The notes under the pieces were generated by a model. That model saw only the letters and a program-made list of their open reading frames with translations, did no database searches and had not been told where the DNA came from. Made by a program: the position numbers and the translations under genes. Shown here in pieces: positions 35,701 to 48,400 of a DNA stretch of 64,000 nucleotides. Each line of letters begins with the position of its first letter. Position 1 is the first letter of the stretch. The DNA comes from Zonotrichia leucophrys gambelii (lineage: Eukaryota; Chordata; Aves; Passeriformes; Passerellidae), in assembly GCF_028769735.1 (NCBI RefSeq), contig NC_088171.1, forward strand, positions 59,551,613 to 59,615,612, given 5' to 3'.

Positions 35701-38700
35701 TGCCACTTGGACCTTAACTCAACAGAGCAGCAAAAGAGCAGCTGTTCACATCATGATGAATAAAGATCTATATAAAACTTCCAGCTGCAAATACACTGAG
35801 GAATTATTAATCTTAATGTAATAGAGATGCTGTACACTCAGTCACTGGCTCACAAGTAATTTCAGTCTCTATCCAGGGAAAAACAGCCTTCGTGGCTGCT
35901 GGCTCTCAGCACAGCCATGAAATCTCCTTGTCTAAACAGCTGCAAGACACTGCTCCCTATTTCTAGGAAGGATTTTCCTCCTAAAAAATACATGTACCTA
36001 AAAACCAACCCATGTCACACTCCTCCTAAAACTGTTAGACTCACAAGAGAGATGCCTATTAGAAAAGGAGTTACTAATATTATGGATTTGTAAGTCCTGG
36101 GCACCTTATTCACTAGGACACCAAGAAATCATTACAGCTCTCATGACATCTTCTACCCCAAGACCATAGAATTGTTCTTCTAATCCTTGCTGCCTCATCA
36201 CTCTCCAAGGATTATAAATCCAGGTCTGGGCTAAGTCCAACACAACAGTGTCCTCCCTGAAACTACCCAACCCCTGACTCTAGAAACTTAAGAAACTCAG
36301 TAGAGTAGATACTCTGTTAGGTTTCTACTCAAAACACTTGTCTTCAGCATCCATCACGGCTTTCAGTTTGGAGAGTCACACCCATGGCCATGCAAGGGTT
36401 AAAAAAAAAAAGATCACAAGAACCCTACAGAAGGAATTTATGACACGTTCTGAGGCAGATAGCCTGGACAAGCTCACACTTGTGAGCCTGCCTTTCGCCA
36501 TGCTGCTGACGCACCTCTCGCACCCAGCACGCTGCCGGCTGTGGTGAGCACAGCCTGCCCGGGATCCTCGGGTGTGTGTCAGGTGCCGTCAGCACCATGT
36601 CCTTCACCACTGCCCATCCCAGCCGTGCTGCAGCACACTGCCAGCATCCCTCGCTGACTCCTCCATCCCAGACACACCCTCAATGCCACGTTTTAACTCA
36701 GTGGCTCATGAGTGCTTCAGCAAATGCACGACTTTGAATTCTCACCCTTGTGAATTTGAGGACAATGGGGCACCTATCTACTCACAAGAGTTATCTGATT
36801 AAAGGCCAGTGCTTTTGAGGTGCATGTCAAGATAAACACTGGCTTGTATGGGACAGGGGCAACTCAGCTTCAGGCTGAAAACTTTTGGAGTACAGGGATG
36901 TCAGTGAGACAATATTAAACTAGAAATGGCTGCCTTTTTTCTCAATTTTAACTTCTCTCCAAATGACATTTATTTAAACTGCTACTGAAGACAGAAAGCT
37001 GGGGCTATGTTTAAAGGCTTTATCTCTGTAAATATTTGGAGAGCTATAAATACTGAGCTATATTCATAATATGAATATTGCACTTACTGTTCTGTTGCCA
37101 CGAAAATTACTACTTCCAATTCTTAATTTCTCTGATTTGCCAAGTACTTGTTTAAAAAGACCAAAAAAATCTCATGTGAGACAATTTGCTATTTAATTAG
37201 TCAATGGAGTCAAAAGCCACAGCACAGAGCAGGAACTAAACACCCAAGGGTGGAGGCAGATAAAGCACGTAGTGCAGTAGCATGGTATACAGCTGTATGC
37301 CCCAAGTGAGACTTATTATAATCAGACGGTCCATGAATCAAGCCCTGACTGCTTTTCGTGTTTGGGGAAAGGAGGTTGGCTGAAGGCATGAAATAAACCT
37401 CTTCGCTTCTTCTGAAAGCCACATGTATACTGATGGCTTACAGCTTTCACAGTACTTCTGTCCATTTTTGTCTGGGTTTTTTTTTTTTTTAATTTTTATG
37501 TAGGAATGAATCAAAAGAAGGAAAACGTTTCAAGGCTTTTTATAAAAGTGCGGAGCAAAGATGTCTCAGATGAAGGTGCAGTGAGCTGGGCATGGAGTGA
37601 GCAAGCTCCTATCTCCAGCACTGCCAGAGTTTTTTGCTTTATCAGAGATTATGATTTGATTAGAGCAGAAAAAAAATCATAACAACTTTTTACGTATTTC
37701 CAGACTTCTTTGTTTAATCAATCTGTGCTTCAACCTCCTCACAAAACAAAGGCAGTACCCACACTGCCAGGAGATCACTTCTGGTCCTACTCCACTTCCC
37801 CAAACCACCTTTGATCCACCTGGTGCTACAGCTCTGATTACACTGCAGTTTTATCTGAGAGCATGTCTTCCATGGAAAGCATCTAAATGCAGAAATAAAA
37901 ATAGTTCAGGTGTATCTTATAACTTGGATTCAAGGTTTTGACCTTCAGAACAATCTGATTAAACTATAAGAAATATTGAGAGGTTGGATTCCACACTGTA
38001 AGTTTCTCGAGGGTGATGCCATTGGTTGATGGCACTGCTTTTTTTAATGAAAAAAAATCCAAAAACCAAATGGATGGAATAGACGTGACTGACCAATGAG
38101 CATACCAAGAGGTGCTCTACCACTAGTGCTACAATGAACTGAAAGGCTTGAGATCTCCAACTGCAAGTAAATAAAATAAGCATGAAAGATTTCTAAAACT
38201 TTCTCAACATACAGGGGACTATTTTCAATCAATCATTCTAAATATTGTCACGTTGACATTATTTAGCAACAGCTGTTGCACTAGAATTTCTGACTGGAAC
38301 ACTCACAGGCTAACACCACAACCCTGCTTAAAGCCAGTGAGACAGCCAAGTAAGATGGTGCAAATATTAACAGCAGAACTTGCCAGTAAAAGCCTTCTAG
38401 AATAACTTATCTGCTGCTGCAAATGGATGAGACTATGCTGAAGTCAGTGGAGCAGGATGCCAGGGCATGACTGGGAACTGAGGAGGATGGTGGGGGTAAC
38501 GATATCTCCTTTGAAGGGAGGCATGGCAAGGAGGTGATGGAGACCAGAATCTGTGTTTTTACACCCAAACCAAGACTGTGTCTCTATCAACCTGCTGACT
38601 TCAAACATGAGGCTCTAGTATGAGTCAAGTTCCAAGTCAGAGATAGAAATGCCAAGGTCTTAAAAGGCACTGCTTCTCCCAACCACAGTCCAGCCTTATC

Positions 38701-41700
38701 TGGGTATCCAGCCTAAGAACTACATCTCAGTCTTGGCAAACTCGTAAGACCTTAAAGCCTGCTGAGCCCAGTTAGAAACAATTGTACACAACATATCCAG
38801 TCAAAAGAAAAAGGGAAAAGCCAGGTGATTCATGCTACCTTATTTTAACACGCACAGGCTGGACAACAACAGGGTCTAGTCACCTTGGCTGCCATCACAG
38901 CCAGCAAAACAAGACAGGCACTCTGAAGGTGTGATTTACCCAAGCAGCTTCAGATCTTCACATCAGAATAAAATTAATAGCTCACTAGACTCTGTACTGA
39001 TGAGCCTTCCCCTGATTACAGAGAGAAACCAAGGCAATTAGCTCAGCAGCAGACATGTAACAAGCTTTGAAATGTGGACTTGCCCCTGTCACTTGCCCAG
39101 GCCACAGTTCAAAGCATGAGTGTCCCACAGACACTGGGCAGTGCTGTGAGGCACACACACTTTACCCTAAGACACGGGGCAGATCTCTTGGGAAAAGACC
39201 CCTGCAGAGGCAGAGCCCACTACAGACACGACGCTCTGCAGCAACTTCACCAGCAGGCATTTCATTTCAGGCAGCCACCCACAGCTTTCCACAGCAGAGG
39301 CACAGGACCATCACCTCAGACAGTGGAACTTCGCAGCCCTTTCCCCTCCCAGAGGGAAAGATCAAAGTCACCTCCACCACATCCTACATTCAGTGCTTTG
39401 GGAGCCTGCCTCAGCCTGGTCCCGGAGTCAGCCTCAGCACGGGCTGGGCACAAGGTGGTCATGGCCAGAAGGCAGGCACTTGACCAGCTCTCTGCAGCCT
39501 CCCTCCCCGTACTCACCCCCCCTCCCTTCCTCAGAAGGGTGCCACAAAGCAGCAGCTCATGTCCCTGCAAAGACTTCAGCACCCCCCCTAGTCCCAAAAG
39601 TGCTCCCGACCTCTGCTCTGGAGCACACTGGAAGTCCTGGAGCACCATCATGTACAGTTTCAATGGCCTTGCTGTAGTCATTGTTCCAAAAGTGGATGGC
39701 ATACTTAAACCTTAATAAAAAAAAATAGAATCCTGAGCCCTATTCCTGCTAATGACCACTTCTTACATTCAAGTGTGTATTACACACCTTTTTCTACTAC
39801 AAAAAGGGGAAAGAGAATTTAATAATAATTGGAGAGTCCAAGGGCCAAATTTCATAATTTTTTTCTTTATTTTTACTCAGACTGGAGGAAGAAGAACGCT
39901 TTTACTCACCAGGCCATTTTCCTACAAACATCTGCTATTACAGATAGGCTTCCAGATTACCACTGCCCTGTGATTAGAGCAACTACCCCTGTAAAATCTA
40001 TTTGAACTAAGATTTTCAGGGATTTAGGACATTTAGGACAGCAAAACTGCAGAGCCATTGCCCAGCTCCACTATTTTCACTGCACTGTCTTGTTCTTTGC
40101 AAAGCCTCTCCAACCTGCTTCTTTCTCAACTGAGGCTCCTGCAGCCAGCAGTGGGGCTGTTCCAGTTCACATATTTTAAGGTTTTCCTGAAAACTGTGAG
40201 GGATTAGAAAATGAGGCTTTGATGTATTCAGGACATGTGCTTGAGATTACTTGTGTACCTAGATGCTAGCACATGTGCCTGCAAGTTGCGGTCTAAATTT
40301 GTTTGTCCCTGGAAACTGAAGTTTACAGCTGTGGGTGGAGTTTGTGTACAAGTCTACAACTGTATGCCAGTTTGTGGTCAGTAACACTCTATAACCCACA
40401 TTCAGTAACAAGATTTGAGTCCATATTGAAGAATATTTTATCACTTCAGATTAAGAGCTACAGCACATAAGGCCCACATAATGAAAACATTATCACTGCA
40501 AAAGAGGTGGTTGAAAATTAATTTGAAACCAATTTAGAAAATTATTTCAGGATTATTAGAATTCTTTGTTTTTGTAACTGCATAGTCTGAGCAATTTATG
40601 AGTTCCTGCACCTATGGGAGAGATTTGCATATTTTATGTAGCTTTTAAAAAAAATCTCATATGACAGATACTATCTAAATATTCTTGTATATATAAACAA
40701 GACTAATCCATGCTGCACTGCGTTACAACCAGACTAAATACTCTTCACTGAAGAGGAGGTGTTACAAGATCTTAATACGGAGTGCTTCAAGAGAAGGCAG
40801 GATTTTTTGTGGCTTTTGCCTTTTTTCAACAAGTGATATCTTCTGTGGACTTCTCAGAGATGAAAAACCAAACTGACCCATATCAGTAACGCTTTTTCAG
40901 CACTTCACAACTTTTAGACACGCTATTCCTGTTCAAGTCACTAAGACTTTTACAGCTAAATCTACCCCTTCACGCTTTGCCAATTTCTCTGGTGATTTTG
41001 TCCTAGAAATGCAGACACTTGGTACATATATACAAGTGGAACTATATTAAAACCCACAGCAGGTAGAAAATAGTGCAGCACAGGGAAGTTTTGTTTTTGA
41101 CTCTCCTCATAATCAAAGCTATGCACAAAGCACAATGAGGCACAGTAAATAAAGACATTTCACACAGACAAGCACGAAAATATTCCAAAACAAAGAAAAT
41201 TAAATTATCTTTCAACTAAAGAACACACTGCAATGAAAGACTAAATGAGCAGTTCTAATTAAAACCATGCTGTGAATCTCCTACTTTCCACCACCACAAA
41301 AAATCAGCTAGTATTTGTGCATGTACAGCCACCCTCCAAAACCAGTCAAGCAGCTTTCCATCCAAACAATGCAAGACACGGCAACTCAGAGCTGTGAAAC
41401 ATATTGAAATTATTTCCATAGCAATCATAACAACAAGATGTAAGGCCAGGATATGCAGGGAGGGGGGCTGGCAGCAGGAGCTCAGCCCCTCACCAGCCCT
41501 GGTGTTTCCTGCTGTCCCTGGAACGCTGCTGGGAGCACCCGTGCAGCATCCATCCCTTTGCTCCACATCCATCCCCTTGCCCGTGGCTGTATCCAGTGCC
41601 CTGCTGCCCTGTGCATCGGTGCTCGCCTTGGCAATGGTGAGTCTCATCCATACCAGGCACTCTGATCCCTTCTCTGCCCATGCTTAGGAGCAAAGCGTTA

Positions 41701-44460
41701 CATCCCGGTGGGCACATGCAGGAGAGCCCAGGCACTGCTAGTCCCAGCCGCCGGTGAACACCAGCAGCACCCTGCAAGCCCTGCTCAAGCCTCTTTATGC
41801 TGACATGTCGCAGCCATCTGAGGCTCAGGTGTCTCTGCTTGCAGCGCTAAATCAAGCAGCTGCCTCAGGTGAAAAAGCTCAGAGGGGGATGAAAAGTTGG
41901 GACTAACCCTCTATGCGTGAGCTGCACTGGGGCTTCATGCACAGCTCATCTCTGAACAGCTCTCCAGAAATGAAACATGATCTCTCTCCCACCCCGCTCC
42001 CTTCTAGCTATTAATCTGTTTGTGCAGTGACGATGTGCTGCGGGCTTCCCAGGCGAGCCACTGTCCTTCCATGCCAGAGAGCCAAGGGGACAGGAACGTG
42101 CGGCTGATTAGGCACAGCAAGTGTGGGTATCCATGGCCTGCGCAGAACATGCATGCTGATACTGCTGTTTTCGTGCTGGCACAGGGACAGCAAGCAGCTA
42201 GATAGAGTAGACTTCACTGAACAGTCTAAATTGCACTCTTAGATGACATGAAGAAAGGTACAGCTTGCCCAAAGACAGAGGAAAGTAATGGGAAGATTTT
42301 GCGCAGTGATGGAGAGCTTGGCTCCAGGATCATCACATCTGACTTGCTATCAAGACATCCGGTAAAAGCTTCAGAGACTTCATGGCCATTAGATGTAGAC
42401 AATCACAATGGTGGCAGAACAAAAACAAGAGGCAGTCACCCTGAGGGATCCCAAAATCAGAGAGACTGAAGACAGAGGAAAAGGATACAGTTAGTAGCAT
42501 TCACCTGAAAACCATCAAAAGGAAGTAGCAATATACAGGGATGCAACTGATGCCCAAAAAGTATCAGATTTTTAAAAGGGAAAACTTAGTAGGCCTCCTG
42601 AAAAGCAGCAAAGAGGCCTGCAAGAACAGAATGCAGCTACTGCAATTTGCTCCCCTTTATCATGCTATTTTTGGGCAGTTCACAGCCCCACACACTCACG
42701 CCTGACACCCAATCTCTTATAACACCCGTGGCAAGGCAGCAAAAATGTCTTACAGCAGATTTTGCAGCTGAGTAACCTGAGTAGCAATGCAGTGCACAAT
42801 AATTACCAGCTAATCAATGTATTCTTGCTTGATAGAAAGCTTAAGTACATATTCAACATATCATCCAACTTTATGAAAGTTTAAGGACGTATTTAAGTAC
42901 TTGGTTTCGCTGTAACAGATCACTTTGCTCCACCTCTCAAACATTTATTCCTCCTCTCATTACACAGAACTGGACCAGCAGTATTTCTAAATAAGCAGGC
43001 TTGCAAGTGGCAAGGAAGGCGTTCTCTTTCTCAAGAAGACTGTGGGTTTTCACCAGGATTCACATTTGGCTGTAACACCATGTTATCAATGTCCCAAAGA
43101 GCAAAACTCATTGAGGGAGACTCCAGAGTCTGTAACTCCCAAAATGTACCCACACTGTGCCTGCAAGTGCTGTTTACTGCATTTGAAACCTAGGCAGCAG
43201 ACTTTTAAATCCCAGTGTGCATAACGTCTGCATGCAAACCAAAAGCAGGAGTTCCTCTGCTTTATTGGGTATTGAAACATTAAAAACAGGTGTTTAAAAA
43301 GCGCATTACAAATCTGTCTGCAACCTATATTATTTTTACCATGTGTAAGTAAACTGGTCACTAGCATGTTTCAACTGTTTCAGTGAAAATATGCAACTTC
43401 AGCTAAATTATTTCTTAAACATGTTGAGGGAGACGAAAGTTTATTTGATTTCACTGCACTGACAGCATGCAACAAATTTTATTTGTGTATGTATACAACA
43501 CATGCTGTAATGGATCATCTCCCTTTCATGGCATGTATCACAGCAGATCTCAAGCTATTCTTCACAAAGAAAGAAATTATAAACCCCTGCTCATAAAGGA
43601 AGATGCAATGTACTTTGAGAGAGCAACTGAGTAATTGGACACCATATTTTCCACTGATTCAGCCTCCTAGTTGAAATAATGACTAATTAAAATGGAAAAT
43701 CTATATTATAACCATATATACTGATATTCCAGATCACAAAGTGTGTTACAGACGTAATTTTTTACTCTTCTTACATATAAAAATTAGAAAGTATAAAACC
43801 AGAAATTCCATTGGAGTTAGGTTGGTGTGTGAAATATGAACTGGCCTCCAGTATATCTTGATATAGAATGCAGGCAATATAATTTTCATGATATATGTTT
43901 TATGTAATTTGGAGTACCAAGAAAAAAAATAATCGTTTGCCCTGAGATATTACTTTTAGGAACAGAGGACAGATGTCTAGTTCCCAAAGCAGACTTGTAA
44001 AAAATTAATCGCCTGCCTCATGCAGGTTAGCAGTATTTGGCAGGTAGGTAAGCTCAGCTCATAATGAAGCATCTGGCTTCTGGTAAAGCTGCATTTTAAT
44101 TTTAACTGTGTTTCATTTCAGATTTTGGGTACACGTTAACGTGCAATAATCTGGCAAGTCTTGAGCAGATTTGCTGATTGGTAACTTTGGTGTAGGTCTT
44201 CTCAACTACACCAAAAATAAGTCAAATGATGACTGTGGTTCATGCCCAGACCACAGCCTCACATATCACCTGAACTGCCATGAAAAGCTATTTTAAATCC
44301 ACTGGTCAACACCTCACCAATCCAGTCTTATTTTCCCAAAAATGGCTAAACTAAGAGTCAGCAAAGCCCTAAGCATGTGCTTGAATTAGGCAGGCTAAGC
44401 TGTCTGAACTTCAGGAGTGACTCAATATGGCTTTGAATGTAATTTGGTTTGAGTTAGGGG

Positions 44461-44503
44461 TTTTGTTGGGTTTTTTTTTGTTTTGGTTTTTTTTTTTTTT
44501 TTT
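44461..44503. repeat. T-rich low-complexity tract
   Basis: Runs of T separated by G or GGG end in a run of 17 T. On the transcribed strand of NFATC1 this is A-rich. No adjacent retroelement is recognisable. Confidence 0.8.
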
Positions 44504-45455
44504 GAGGTCTGCAAGCAAAAGGTCTACTCAGGTTGTATTTTTCCTTAGAACAGTGGGTAGCCATTTCTAGCATTACTGGTACTCTCTGCCTTCTGATTCT
44601 GTGACAGCGCAAGACACATGGCATCTGCAACTTTTAGCAGGAGTGATGCAATATTAAGCACAGGACAAAAAGGATGGAATGGGCAGGAAAAGGTATGACA
44701 CTTTAACAGTCAAGTATGAGTCCTGATTCCTTGCTGAAAAGTAGTAATACTCATTTTAGAGGTACACTTCCAAAATTATGATGAATTGCCCTTTTAGGCC
44801 ACATGCAGGAAAAACCCTCTGTCCACAACGAAAACAGTTCCCCGAGTCAAAAGGATGCAGCACAAGGCCTGAGGAAAAGTAAATCAGAGAGGAGTCAGAG
44901 AGGACTACTACCGTTATGTTCTGCCTTTCTTGACCTTGCAGAGACTTCTATCACACTGGCTGCAGAGACTAGGGGTGCATGTCCTGCTGGTTACCAAAAC
45001 CAGACTGACAAGGGAAGCAGAAAGGATGGCTCTGTGGGCAGTGCTGGAGGTAAAGGTGATCCCTCTACTTTCCCTCTAATCCAGAAGGTCTTTGCCATAT
45101 CAACTGCCCCCAGAGGCCAGCTAGAAGACAGCCCACACAGTGACAGCAATGCCACTGACTCCCTTATTGCAAAGAAGAAGAAAGAAAGGAAACCAGAAGA
45201 GGCCAATGAAAAGGACAGCTGGGAGCTGGTGTCATCACCCCCTTTCCCAAGGGGATGGAGACAGCACCAGCAGAGGAATGTGAAGGTTTTCCATCCTCTC
45301 CTCCCTCAAGGCCATAAGCAACTTCTGCTTTGCCTGCAGCCACTGAGTCCAAACGGAAGGCAAACCTAGGGCTGAAGCCTTGAGGCTGGAAAGCCAGATT
45401 GAACATCTCAGCATGCTAACAGCCGGGATATGTACTGCAGCGTCCATCACGCCGA

Positions 45456-45464
45456 GCGTGGGCG
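45456..45464 (+). promoter_or_regulatory. EGR-family consensus motif GCGTGGGCG
   Basis: The nine bases match the EGR1 zinc-finger consensus exactly. They sit in a short CpG cluster (about 45423-45466, several CpGs) inside otherwise CpG-poor intron sequence. EGR factors are known partners of NFAT proteins at cytokine promoters. Whether this site is used is unknown. Confidence 0.35.
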
Positions 45465-48400
45465 AGGTATCATTTTTAACAGAGAGCAGAGTGCATCCCC
45501 CAAGCCCTGGCTGATGGAAACTTCATTTCTCATTTGTAAAGGACCGTTGCACCAAACAGCAGAGGCCTGTCCCCAGGACGGCTCATAAATCAGAACTGAA
45601 GTTGCATTTTCAGGGTCATGAAATCTTCTCCAGCTGACAGCAGCACACTTTCCAGGACAGCTCCCTTCTGGACTTATCCCTCCTCAGGGAGGCCACAAGC
45701 TAGTGATACAGCTGTGTTTGTGGAACTACTTTGTGGCACCAACTTCATGTAAACCCCAAAAATGAGAAACTTTCTCCTTTCCAAAATACACTCTCCTAAT
45801 AAAAAAAAAAACCACCCAACAACTGTGATGAAAAGCTTTCAATGGGCATTCTTCCATTTGCTGGATTTATAGAAGCAATAGCAGCCTTAAAACATCTGCC
45901 AAATCATTCTACATTTCAGTTTTGATTATCCGTGTGCTAGTTTGGGGTTTTGCTTTAACTATACAGATGCAAGAAGTGAGAAAGCTATTCAGCTCAGATT
46001 TAGTCTTAAGAAGTACCGGCTGCCTAAAACAAGGTTATAAAGTGTAGGTTCCCTGTCTGGTTTGTTGTGTGATTGCATGGCTTTGTGCTATTAATTGCAA
46101 CCTGGCTAACAGGTGCTTATCAATGTCTTTATATGCCCACCATAAGGAAGGATTATATTTCCATCTGAACAAAACAGTGATGCTGCAATCTAAAAAGAAG
46201 CTAAGAGCAGCACAGGGAGGAAGTCCACCGTAGCATGATGAGTTGAATCACTGCTTACTAATGAGAATATGCCTTCTGCTCTGCCCCAATATACTCAGAG
46301 AGGGAAGGGGGAAGCAGCTAACACTGTTTTTTCCACATCCTCTCCTCTTGCTCAGGTGTCAGATGGCCATGAGCTGGACCCACAAGGGACTGTTTTTTCT
46401 TTATAATTCCCTTGACTCACTCAGCAATGGTGGCAGTTCTGTTGTTTAAAACAAACTTGTAGCAGTGGGGATCCCTACCAAGAAAAGCACTTAGGAACGC
46501 ACTGCAGGTCCTATATAATGGGACTCGCCATGGGTTCACTCTTATTGTGCAGCACCACAACAGTGCTGCAAAGAACTTGGCCTGCTCTGTCTGGAAGAGC
46601 CTTCCTCTTGGCTTCCTTCTACCTTCATCCTCTTTCTATCATCAGTGGTGAACAGCTCTTTCCAGTCTTTTCCTTTAGCTCTCCAGTGCTCTCTGGTTCC
46701 CATCAAGCCTTCTGGTTATCACAGGACTGTCTGACCTCGTGCTATTGGCTGTGTGTGAAGCCAGGGTATGAGAGGTGCTGATCAGAGTGTGATGGCCCCT
46801 GAAGTTACACTGCTTTGTCAACAAGGCTTTCTATTCCCCAGCGGGTTTGCAAAAGGTATTCATTCCTCATAGGTCTGAAGATGGTCTATAGGCTCTGGCA
46901 GATAGCTGTGGTGGCCAGCACCTGCACTGGGACTTTGTGCTCGCTAACCGAAAGCAACAAAACCAACTGATCCATGGGAAGCAAACAATAGGACACTCCA
47001 TGTGTTGCTGAAATGCACAAATCACTCAGGGGCATGTTGGTGACTAATTAAGGTGATGTGGAGATGTACAAAAAATACCAAGGCAGTGATTGCCATAGAG
47101 GGGAGCATGACACTTGATAGTCACAAGGGGATTTAAAAATCCCAGTGTATGCCTCAAGGCCTTTGAAAATCAGACCTGAAATGCCTACCTGAGGTCTTGT
47201 CAAGAAAGGACACGGATTATTCTTGAGCAAATCTCCCAGAACAAACAACATTTTGACTATGTAAAACAGCAGATAAATCATTGAGTTTTGCCTGTAAAAT
47301 GAGGGCGTTCTGACAATTAGCTCTGCACAGGCTCAGATGAAATTTTGTGTTGGAGCACAGAAGCCAAACACAACTTTTACCCTCTCACTCTAAGAGGTAA
47401 GAGGCAGCATTCACTGTATATTCCATAATAACTTAATTTTTCAAGAGGAAAACAAATTCTGGATAGTACTGGTTACTTAGATAAAAAGGAAAACCCCTAC
47501 AACTAATTTTCCTTCCTTTTTCTAACCAATTTATCGACTTTATGTCAGGAGTAACCTGGAAGAGAATTCATGGCATATTTTGTGTCAAAAAGTTTAATAA
47601 TAGTCATGGCTTTTAAAAGTGCTTACTAGACTTCTCCGTGCATTTGAATATTTTCTTTCACTGTTGAATACAATCTTCTATGGGAGTACATCATGCCCTT
47701 TAATTAAACATTCTTGAGTATTTGGATTTTATCTCATAGATACACCACACCCTGCTTGTAAAAATTCCATCTCAGGCAGTCAAAGTGCTTGACTTATTTC
47801 AAAGATGAGTTATTAATTATAATATCTACAGACCATGTATTTACAATCTGGTGCCATCCCTCCGTGGGGAGTGCAAACTTTTATCTGCTGCATTACTTAC
47901 CTGTAGCTGAAACAGAGCCATCACTGGCTGGAATGCAAACCCCATCTTGTGCAACTCCTCACCACTACTCTCAAAAAGAAGAATTGTGAGATAGGTCCAA
48001 ATGGAGGACATTTTTAAGGTGTTCTGGATGTAAACCCCTTGAATTAAATTCATTTCACTTAAAATGTGTCTGTAGCTACGTAATGCTGTGGGTTTGCTGA
48101 CTAAGCTAACTAACCCATTCGCTTCATTTTGCTTTTGTTTAAAAAATCCTCACCTGAGCCACAAACTCTTGAGAAGGAGTAGGTGCCAGCAGGATGGTAA
48201 CAGACAGGATTTTGCTCCTCAGAGTGGTCCCAGGTTTAACAGTCACCAGACACAATATGCAGCTTCCCAATGCCTGGTGCCTGCCAGGGCACCATCCCTG
48301 TTCTGACTCAGAGGTGGGAGTACTCCAGTCTAAAATCACCAAAGGCAACAGCAACTCGTGAAATACTTCCCCAAGCCAAGGGGTGAAAGCCAGTGCCAGC

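Noticed and set aside
36160..36190. Possible second CR1 trace (accatagaattgttc)
   Set aside because: It faintly resembles the CR1 end in the reverse direction, but the neighbouring diagnostic sequence is missing.
39074..39715. 213-codon plus-strand open frame
   Set aside because: Other frames over the same GC-rich stretch are also open, the translation is low in order-promoting residues and has no known domain, and it lies inside an intron. It is kept only as part of the retrocopy-like finding.
44803..45369. 188-codon plus-strand open frame
   Set aside because: It is rich in Ser, Lys, Gln and Pro without any motif I know; no promoter, exon borders or homologue are visible. Probably a chance frame.
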